Below are positions 6,588-11,345 of a stretch of 11,345 bases of DNA, one piece after another. The notes below the pieces were generated by a model, which was not told the origin of the DNA, made no database searches, and saw only the letters and a program-made list of their open reading frames with translations. How positions within the stretch are numbered: the first letter of the stretch is position 1; each line of letters opens with the position of its first letter. Origin of the DNA: a bacterium (lineage in GTDB: Bacteria > Zixibacteria > MSB-5A5 > GN15 > FEB-12); assembly GCA_030640905.1 (NCBI GenBank), contig DAOWIM010000107.1:1-11345 (forward strand). Direction: 5' to 3'. Both the position numbers and the translations under genes were made by a program.

Positions 6588-6977
6588 TCAGCCCTGTCTC
6601 GCCTCACCTCGCTTAACAATCACAAACGCAATCAGAGCCGCGATAAAGAAAATCAACAGTGCCCAGGCCAGACCACCAAGGGTGTGGATTATTGTCCGAT
6701 AAATCTCCAGTCCCCAGTACTGCGCGGTTAGTACAGGACGAGTGGAAAGATCACCTTCGGGTCTGATGAATTGTTCTAATTTGTAGATGTTAACACCCGA
6801 GGACACTCCGACCACAAAGAGCGCAAAGGTCAAAAACTTCCGCCAGGCCACCGATATCTCCTCGCCGATAATACGGGCGAATATTTTGTCCACCGGCTTG
6901 CGGAAAAACAGGATTACAATCGTAGCCACAGCAACACTGATAGCCAGAGTGACGACCAGCAGAAGTAGAAACTCCAT
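6588..6977 (-). CDS. Small integral membrane protein of unknown function
   Basis: A 129-residue protein with three predicted membrane helices. The first is at about residues 2-25 (MEFLLLLVVTLAISVAVATIV). The second is at about 47-63 (FLTFALFVVGVSSGVNI). The third is at about 102-121 (WALLIFFIAALIAFVIV). The loop after helix 1 is basic (FRKPVDKIFARIIG), so that side is probably cytoplasmic. The tail is short and basic (KRGEARQG). The ATG at 6977 is chosen because GAGGAGG (6984-6990) lies six bases before it; the in-frame TTG at 6992 would put the ribosome site inside the gene. I do not recognise the family, though the layout recalls small, poorly annotated three-helix proteins. It is convergent with ackA and shares no operon. 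Confidence 0.8.
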   Translation of the reverse strand: MEFLLLLVVTLAISVAVATIVILFFRKPVDKIFARIIGEEISVAWRKFLTFALFVVGVSSGVNIYKLEQFIRPEGDLSTRPVLTAQYWGLEIYRTIIHTLGGLAWALLIFFIAALIAFVIVKRGEARQG

Positions 6978-6983
6978 TTGATA

Positions 6984-6990
6984 CCTCCTC
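6984..6990 (-). promoter_or_regulatory. Ribosome-binding site GAGGAGG deciding the start at 6977
   Basis: The plus strand reads CCTCCTC, so the minus strand has GAGGAGG six bases before ATG at 6977. This rules out the TTG at 6992. Confidence 0.8.
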
Positions 6991-7118
6991 AATATACGTC
7001 AGGATAACAGCATTTTCTGTTTGCAGGCATAATTTAAAACAACGCAGTGGCAGCAGCCTATAAAAAAAGACGGGTACGCCGGTTTTAGGTCACCCGAAGG
7101 CCGCCCCCCCGTGCCCGG

Positions 7119-7147
7119 CCCGCCGCGGCGCATCTTCGACCGGGGCG
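7119..7147 (-). repeat. Dispersed GC-rich repeat, copy 3 (inverted)
   Basis: Read on the minus strand, CGGTCGAAGATGCGCCG occupies 7142-7126, identical to the 17-base cores at 211-227 and 1719-1735. Its flanks differ partly: CGCCC before and CGGCGGGCC after. GGTTTCGACAAT follows at 7149-7160 on the plus strand, and GTTTCGACAAT of it matches sequence near copy 1. Confidence 0.7.
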
Positions 7148-7227
7148 TGGTTTCGACAATGAATCTGCGACCGGTTTTGTACGCGCGCCACCGATGTCGT
7201 CCAAGCTCCAGGCACCCGGAAAACGCC

Positions 7228-7256
7228 TTGACTCGACTACAGCCGTAGCCTTTATT
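7228..7256 (+). promoter_or_regulatory. Possible promoter of the GT-C gene
   Basis: TTGACT (7228-7233), 17 bases, then TTTATT (7251-7256), 40 bases before the ATG at 7297. Five of six and four of six matches to the sigma-70 consensus hexamers. Confidence 0.4.
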
Positions 7257-7296
7257 CACGCTATCAAGTCTGACGGGATATTGAGGGATAGACACG

Positions 7297-8877
7297 ATGT
7301 TTCCGACATTCGGAATGACAACCGGCCACCTTACCAAAGCTTCTCATTTCGTCCCCATTCTGTTCTTCACCGTGATCGCGATTTTTCTTACTATCAGTAT
7401 TCTGGTGGTCAACGATGGTAATTTGATCTTCTCCCTTGATGACGCCTATATCCATTTATCTCTGGCCAGCCAGATTGCCCAGGGACATTATGGCATAAAC
7501 GCATCGGAACCATCGGCTCCAGCCTCAAGCATCATCTGGCCGTTCCTTCTTACTCCTGTGACCCTGCTGCCAATAGCCGAGTACATCATTCTCGTGATTA
7601 ACATTCTCTGCATGCTGGGCAGCCTTTATCTTTTTTCTCGTATCCTGAGTGCCGTTCTCTCTTCTGACAAACAAACCGCCAACCCCCTGTTTGTCGGCAT
7701 CGGGACTGTTGTTCTCGGCCTCGCGTGTAACCTCCTGGGGCTTGTCTTCATGGGGATGGAACATTCGCTGCAGTTGTTGGCTACAATATGGCTCGTGTAC
7801 GAAATGATTGAGTACGGCCGAACCAGTCAAGTACGCTGGTTCCTGCTAATCGTCCTGATCGCGGGACCTCTCATACGCTACGAGAATCTTGCCCTGTCGA
7901 TTCCTGCAATCTGTATTCTGGCAATCAATCGACAGTTTCGGGCGGCAATCGGTGCGTTAGTTCCACTGCTAATCATCGTTGGCGGATTCTCACTCTACCT
8001 CAATTGGCAAGGTCTCGGCTGGATGCCGGCATCAATAATGATCAAATCAGCGACCGTAGCCGAAGGCGGAAAAGTAGCCTCTCTGCTGAGGAATCTTGCC
8101 GACAACCTCAATCTGGTTCAGGGCCGTATCCTGGCAATCGGGCTTGTCATGCTGGTTTTCAGTCTGGCGCTCCCAGGCCGCTCCAGGGGAGATCGTACTG
8201 TCACCGTCTGGGCGCTTTCCGCCGGCCTTCTCCACATGCTGGTGGGGCGATTCGGCTGGTACAATAGATACGAAATATATGCATGGGCTACCGTCCTGCT
8301 AATCCTCATCTACGTGTACCGAACGACTATATATAATCTGTGTAATCAAGCAAAAGGGTATATTCTCTTAGCTCTAACCTTGCTCGCTCTGGGAGTCACG
8401 GCGCTACCTTATCTTGGTCATTTGTCTACCATTCGAGTGGCCACCAACAACATTTATCATCAGCAGTATCAGATGCGTCGCTTCGCCATAGATTTTTACA
8501 ATGCGCCCGTAGCTGTAAACGACCTCGGCCTTGTCTCACTCGGGAACGATCACCACGTTCTGGACCTGTGGGGACTCGCCTCGGAAAAAGCACGGGAGAA
8601 TCGTCGCTCTTCGGATAACACTGACTGGATAGATGAACTGACTGCCTGTTATGACGTCAAGCTGGCCATGATATACGATGAGTGGTTCCCTCAAAGGCCC
8701 GATCACTGGCAGGCTCTGGGCCAGCTGCATCTGGGACGACGGAAAATCACTCCGGCCAACAGTTCCGTTACTTTCTACGCGCTCGACTCAACTACCTACG
8801 CAAGGGTCCTGCCCCTGCTCGAAGAATTTGCCGCAACGTTACCGGACCGCGCTGAATTCACTTTCGAACAACAGTAG
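7297..8877 (+). CDS. GT-C-type multi-spanning membrane glycosyltransferase
   Basis: A 526-residue membrane protein. An N-terminal helix (about 18-38) leads into FSLDDAYIHLSLA (45-57). The paired Asp48/Asp49 are the hallmark acidic motif of GT-C enzymes that use lipid-linked sugars. Further typical elements are GMEH (153-156), PLIRYENLAL (191-200) and RFGWYNRYE near residue 315. By eye there are about ten or eleven membrane helices. From about residue 400 a soluble C-terminal domain follows (VAVNDLGLVSL, VLDLWGLAS), probably periplasmic. The likely role is transfer of a sugar from a polyprenyl carrier to a lipid, glycan or protein on the outer face of the inner membrane; donor and acceptor are unknown. 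GAGGG stands about nine bases before the ATG. It ends normally, but only a few bases from the remnant of a hydrolase gene on the other strand. ATG at residue 7 is an alternative start. Confidence 0.8.
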   Translation: MFPTFGMTTGHLTKASHFVPILFFTVIAIFLTISILVVNDGNLIFSLDDAYIHLSLASQIAQGHYGINASEPSAPASSIIWPFLLTPVTLLPIAEYIILVINILCMLGSLYLFSRILSAVLSSDKQTANPLFVGIGTVVLGLACNLLGLVFMGMEHSLQLLATIWLVYEMIEYGRTSQVRWFLLIVLIAGPLIRYENLALSIPAICILAINRQFRAAIGALVPLLIIVGGFSLYLNWQGLGWMPASIMIKSATVAEGGKVASLLRNLADNLNLVQGRILAIGLVMLVFSLALPGRSRGDRTVTVWALSAGLLHMLVGRFGWYNRYEIYAWATVLLILIYVYRTTIYNLCNQAKGYILLALTLLALGVTALPYLGHLSTIRVATNNIYHQQYQMRRFAIDFYNAPVAVNDLGLVSLGNDHHVLDLWGLASEKARENRRSSDNTDWIDELTACYDVKLAMIYDEWFPQRPDHWQALGQLHLGRRKITPANSSVTFYALDSTTYARVLPLLEEFAATLPDRAEFTFEQQ

Positions 8878-9010
8878 AACTCTGGTGACCCACCCGCCGA
8901 GAATCAAGCGTAAAGCCATGCAGAAACACCAGTGGCACGCCACTCTTATTGGATGAGTAATCTCTATAGTAAAGCCGATGGCCCTTTTCTGGAACGATTA
9001 TGTACGGCAT
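8858..9010 (-). pseudogene. Truncated N-terminus of an alpha/beta hydrolase
   Basis: The minus-strand frame from ATG at 9010 begins MPYIIVPEKGHRLYYRDYS and then has VPLVFLHGFTLDSR. This is the standard start of alpha/beta hydrolases: the first strands followed by the HGF oxyanion-hole motif. Family members have about 200 further residues, including the nucleophile elbow GxSxG. Here the frame loses likeness near 8897-8882 and stops at 8858, inside the 3' end of the glycosyltransferase gene on the other strand. No ribosome site is evident before the ATG. It lies 22 bases after the stop of the HEPN-like gene on the same strand and may once have been the third gene of that operon. The catalytic part is missing, so it cannot be an active enzyme as it stands. 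Confidence 0.7.
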
Positions 9011-9032
9011 AGGTGGGAATGCTTTACCGACA

Positions 9033-9968
9033 CTAGCCCTTCTTAGGTAGCCTGTCAAAAGCTTTGTCTATTGTTCGCAACGCTTGAGCGTACTTGCGGA
9101 AAACTGAATCGTAGACCACCGCAGGGTCGTCGCTAGACGGAATCGGCCATTGCAAGTTCAAGAATTCATATGCCCATTTAGCTTCTGGATTCATTCTGTG
9201 TATTTTTCCATGCCTAACCTCTCGTATGGCCTCAAGCGTCATATAGACAGACGCTGCATCATCCTTATGCAAGCCACAAACGTTCGCAAGCAAGAACTCC
9301 AACTTCCTATACGAGCCTTTGCCCTCAATCTTTGGTACGACGCCGATGTCAATCCAACTGTTTATTTCATTGAGACAGTTCAGCCGTTCGACAAACTCGC
9401 TGTGACTTGACGGTCTTAGAAACATGGTAACTAATCTTGTTTCGTCGTGTAGCCGAAATAGCGAGCAGTCATAGCTGTCCTCAAATTTCCGATTCAAGCT
9501 GGCCCGGAGCTCGCAAATCTCTACATAACTCCCTGAAACCCTGTCTGTCTCCAGGAGTGTAGTACCACGTTTCGGGTCAACATGTTCTTGTTCATGTTGC
9601 GGCTCTGGGACAATAGTTTCAAGGGGTGTTGGAATAAAAGTCGGCACATCGACTCGTCCCGTTGGATCGGCATGGCTTGCCTCGCCTACTCCGAATGTGC
9701 TGAAAGTGAAGTCTCCTCCCAGAACTGCGCCGGCAAACTCACGCTGGTTGTTAATGATCCCACGAAAAGCCGCCTGAACAAACTCCTGGTGACTAGACTC
9801 GTCGTCATCAAGCGTGGCCAAGAAGCTGCCGCTGCACGTAGCTACCATCTCTGCACTACCCTCCGGTGCTTCGACCTTGTACCGATACTTCTTCCCATCG
9901 AGGCTGGCCGGAGTTATGTCCCGAACCTCCGTGAATCTGATTTCGTCCGTTTTTTTCTTATCAGTCAT
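9033..9968 (-). CDS. Unrecognised protein with a HEPN-like RHGKIH motif
   Basis: A 311-residue soluble protein with no signal peptide or membrane helix. I do not recognise the family. Residues 1-95 look mixed alpha/beta (VTCS-like strands: YRYKVEAPEGSAEMVATCSGSFLATL). About 96-135 is a Pro/Glu-rich linker. Residues 140-220 are a second compact region. Residues about 220-305 look helical, with AIREVRHGKIHR at 248-258. RHGKIH (252-257) fits the R-x4-H motif of HEPN ribonucleases, with a polar residue directly after Arg as usual, and the motif sits late in a helix-rich C-terminal region as in HEPN folds. RNase activity is an inference. ATG at 9968 is chosen because GGGGGGAG lies eight bases before it; the in-frame GTG at 9986 would swallow that site. 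The start is five bases after the chaperone stop, so the two are coupled. Confidence 0.75.
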   Translation of the reverse strand: MTDKKKTDEIRFTEVRDITPASLDGKKYRYKVEAPEGSAEMVATCSGSFLATLDDDESSHQEFVQAAFRGIINNQREFAGAVLGGDFTFSTFGVGEASHADPTGRVDVPTFIPTPLETIVPEPQHEQEHVDPKRGTTLLETDRVSGSYVEICELRASLNRKFEDSYDCSLFRLHDETRLVTMFLRPSSHSEFVERLNCLNEINSWIDIGVVPKIEGKGSYRKLEFLLANVCGLHKDDAASVYMTLEAIREVRHGKIHRMNPEAKWAYEFLNLQWPIPSSDDPAVVYDSVFRKYAQALRTIDKAFDRLPKKG

Positions 9969-9973
9969 TGAGT

Positions 9974-10627
9974 TTACTCCCCCCACTCGTCAAGCAGCTT
10001 GCGCTGCTGGTCGGTTATGCTCTCCGGGATCGACACCTTGATCTCTACATACTGGTCGCCCTGTTTACCACCGACCGCCAGCCCCTGCCCCTTAAGTCGC
10101 ATCTTTGTGCCCGGTTGAACACCGGGCGGGACTTTCAGGGAGATCGTCTTGGTCAGGGTCTTGATACTAACCTTGCACCCGAGAATTGCTTCTTTGAACG
10201 ATATCGTCGCACTGGTGAAAATATCGTTCCCTTCGCGTTTGAAATCCTGATCTGGCATCACTCTCACCGTTATAATTAAGTCACCGTTTCTCGCACCATA
10301 TAGCCCCGGTTGTCCCTGCCCGCGAAGACGCACCCGGCCACCGTTATCAATCCCTCGCGGAATTTTCACCTTGAGCTTCTTGCCGGTATCGCCCAGCGTC
10401 AGCAGGCGGGTCGTGCCTTTGACCGACTCCATGAACGTGATCGATACGTTGGTCAGAAGGTCGGCTCCCTTTTGCATTTGCTGTCGCTGCTGACCGGCCC
10501 CTCCGAAAAGAGAAGAGAGCATCTCCTCCATGTTGATACTCTCGGCGCCCTGAAAACCGTTGGTCCGAAATGTAAACCCGCCGCGACGGCCCCCCCCGGC
10601 CCCGAAGAACTGGGAGAAATCGAAGCT
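9974..10627 (-). CDS. DnaJ/CbpA-type co-chaperone lacking its J domain (5'-truncated)
   Basis: About 217 residues of a DnaJ-family protein. It begins in the Gly/Phe linker (SFDFSQFFGAGGGRRGGF), continues with MEEMLSSLFGG and runs through both client-binding C-terminal domains. Visible motifs are VSITFMESVKGTTRLL, VKIPRGIDNGGRVRLRGQG, NGDLIITVRVMPDQDFKREGNDIF, LKVPPGVQPGTKMRLKGQG and the terminal helix DQQRKLLDEWGE. No CxxCxGxG zinc repeats are present, so it is the class II (CbpA-like) type. The roughly 70-residue J domain with HPD, which activates Hsp70, is absent. Upstream of 10627 the frame runs into unrelated AT-rich DNA belonging to a methyltransferase on the other strand. The piece could bind clients but not stimulate DnaK. 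Truncation may be real or an assembly artefact. Confidence 0.88.
   Translation of the reverse strand, partial: SFDFSQFFGAGGGRRGGFTFRTNGFQGAESINMEEMLSSLFGGAGQQRQQMQKGADLLTNVSITFMESVKGTTRLLTLGDTGKKLKVKIPRGIDNGGRVRLRGQGQPGLYGARNGDLIITVRVMPDQDFKREGNDIFTSATISFKEAILGCKVSIKTLTKTISLKVPPGVQPGTKMRLKGQGLAVGGKQGDQYVEIKVSIPESITDQQRKLLDEWGE
9977..9984 (-). promoter_or_regulatory. Ribosome-binding site inside the chaperone gene
   Basis: GGGGGGAG on the minus strand is made by the last codons of the chaperone gene (GGG GAG before TAA), eight bases before ATG at 9968. It fixes the start of the HEPN-like gene and implies that its translation depends on the chaperone gene. Confidence 0.7.
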
Positions 10628-10655
10628 TTGGAAATATGGAAGGATAACCAAATAC

Positions 10656-11330
10656 ATGGCCGGGCATAGGCGATTTGATGGATTATTTAAATCCTTTTTA
10701 GAAAGGGGAGATGAAAAGATATTAGAAATCGGCTGTGCGAGGGGAACATCGCTAGTCTACTTTGCTAAAGAATTCGGCTATGAGCCTTATGGTGTAGATT
10801 ATTCCGAAATAGGTTGCAAAATGGCCGAGGAGAATTTAAAAAGAGCAGGTATAAATGGAACAATACTTTGCGAGGATATCTTCAAAACGTCTCTTAAAAA
10901 AGAATCCTTTGATGTTGTATATTCAGCAGGCTTAATTGAACACTTTGACGATCCCGACAAAATAATCAATAAACATATCGAATTACTGAAGAGAGGGGGA
11001 ACTCTTATAATAACCATACCAAATTTTAGAGATAGCTTGTATCTTTCTTTAAGAAAACTGCGTGGTAAAGAAAAAGAGTTACTAGAAACTCACAACATAA
11101 CTATAATGGACAAAGGAAAGCTGAAGGAAGTTTTACAAGGTAAAGGAGTTCAAATTCTAATGCTAGATTATTTTGGACCAATCAATCTCATTTTAGCATT
11201 TGAGCCTAAAAATAGGGCAATGTTGCTATCAACGCATCTGATAAATCAAGTTTTGGGTTATCTTACCTTCTGCTTGAAACATAAATATCTCTCCCCTAAT
11301 ATAGTCTTAATAGCCAAAAAGATGTGCTAA
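10656..11330 (+). CDS. SAM-dependent methyltransferase (class I), probably 5'-truncated
   Basis: A class I methyltransferase of the type found in sugar and surface-glycan gene clusters. Counting from ATG at 10656 (224 residues), motif I is ILEIGCARG (22-30, with Ala where Gly is more common). Acidic GVDYS is at 46-50, CEDIF at 72-76, FDVVYSAGLIEHFDDP at 85-100, and LLKRGGTLIITIPNF at 110-124. GGAAGGA stands 11 bases before this ATG, so it is a usable start. The frame is open further upstream, and KLWKYGRITKY just before it looks like family sequence. The original start was therefore probably upstream and lost at the junction near 10625. The gene is strikingly AT-rich next to its left neighbour: 20 of 60 bases in 10681-10740 are G or C, against 34 of 60 in 10021-10080. 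The substrate is unknown. Confidence 0.85.
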   Translation: MAGHRRFDGLFKSFLERGDEKILEIGCARGTSLVYFAKEFGYEPYGVDYSEIGCKMAEENLKRAGINGTILCEDIFKTSLKKESFDVVYSAGLIEHFDDPDKIINKHIELLKRGGTLIITIPNFRDSLYLSLRKLRGKEKELLETHNITIMDKGKLKEVLQGKGVQILMLDYFGPINLILAFEPKNRAMLLSTHLINQVLGYLTFCLKHKYLSPNIVLIAKKMC

Positions 11331-11345
11331 TGAAAAAAGTTGTCA
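11330..11345 (+). CDS. First codons of a downstream gene
   Basis: ATG at 11330 shares its A with the methyltransferase stop (TAATG) and reads MKKVV before the window ends. The overlap suggests a coupled operon. Too little is present to name the product. Confidence 0.4.

Larger units (their letters stand above)
6978..7296. other. Divergent intergenic region with a GC-rich repeat
   Basis: This 319-base region lies between two divergently transcribed genes. It has the ribosome site of the small membrane protein, the third copy of the dispersed repeat, a C-run (7104-7110) and a possible promoter at 7228-7256. The long minus-strand open frame across it has no ribosome site and passes through the repeat, so I do not call it a gene. 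Confidence 0.55.

Noticed and set aside
195..7147. CRISPR array from the repeated 17-base cores
   Set aside because: The copies are kilobases apart, not regularly spaced, in both orientations, and no cas gene is present.
6999..7337. Minus-strand open frame of 112 codons
   Set aside because: It runs through the dispersed repeat, has no ribosome site, and its PPRSKMRRG-like segment also arises from the other repeat copies, so it is a by-product of the repeat.
7337..7342. Second AAGCTT site near the GT-C start as a further cloning junction
   Set aside because: There is no change in composition or gene truncation there. A six-base site is expected by chance in a window this size, so only the one at 10623 is of interest, because it coincides with a break.
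8870..10640. Target-site duplication flanking the cbpA block
   Set aside because: The only shared word I found at the two breaks is AGAACT, which is short enough to be chance. There are no inverted ends and no transposase.

Overview
The window reads as chromosomal DNA of an uncultured Gram-negative (diderm) bacterium, probably from a metagenome assembly. The diderm reading rests on a likely beta-barrel outer-membrane protein, a second exported barrel-like protein and a lipoprotein with tandem Ig-like domains. Intergenic regions are rich in short perfect hairpins and one dispersed GC-rich repeat, a style seen in several FCB-type candidate phyla. The lineage cannot be fixed from the sequence alone.

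Layout from left to right. (1) 1-256 is repeat-rich non-coding DNA. (2) 257-1333 (-) is an exported protein of unknown function. (3) 1334-1780 is a non-coding block with three consecutive hairpins and a tandem copy of the dispersed repeat. (4) 3993-1781 (-) is a two-gene unit: an OmpA-like small barrel, then a lipoprotein with three nearly identical Ig-like domains. (5) 3994-4382 is a divergent intergenic region with a 33-bp direct repeat and a 22-bp palindrome. (6) 4383-6496 (+) is a translationally coupled metabolic pair, 3-hydroxyacyl-CoA dehydrogenase and acetate kinase, closed by a strong intrinsic terminator. (7) 6588-6977 (-) is a small three-helix membrane protein. (8) 7297-8877 (+) is a large GT-C-type membrane glycosyltransferase. 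(9) 10627-8858 (-) holds a DnaJ/CbpA-type chaperone lacking its J domain, a 311-residue unrecognised protein with a HEPN-like RHGKIH motif, and the first ~45 codons of an alpha/beta hydrolase. (10) 10656-11330 (+) is an AT-rich SAM-dependent methyltransferase followed by the first codons of another gene.

The part most worth attention is 8.88-10.65 kb. The CbpA-like gene and the unrecognised gene are tightly coupled: the ribosome-binding site of the second lies in the last codons of the first. Both ends of the block are abrupt. The chaperone gene loses its 5' end where base composition changes sharply, and the hydrolase loses its 3' end beside the stop of the glycosyltransferase gene. This could be a recombined island or an assembly or cloning chimera. 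An AAGCTT hexamer sits exactly at the right-hand break.

The other genes form no single pathway. The dehydrogenase/acetate kinase pair belongs to acyl-CoA and acetate energy metabolism, the barrel/lipoprotein pair to the cell envelope, and the glycosyltransferase and methyltransferase probably to glycan or cell-surface biosynthesis.
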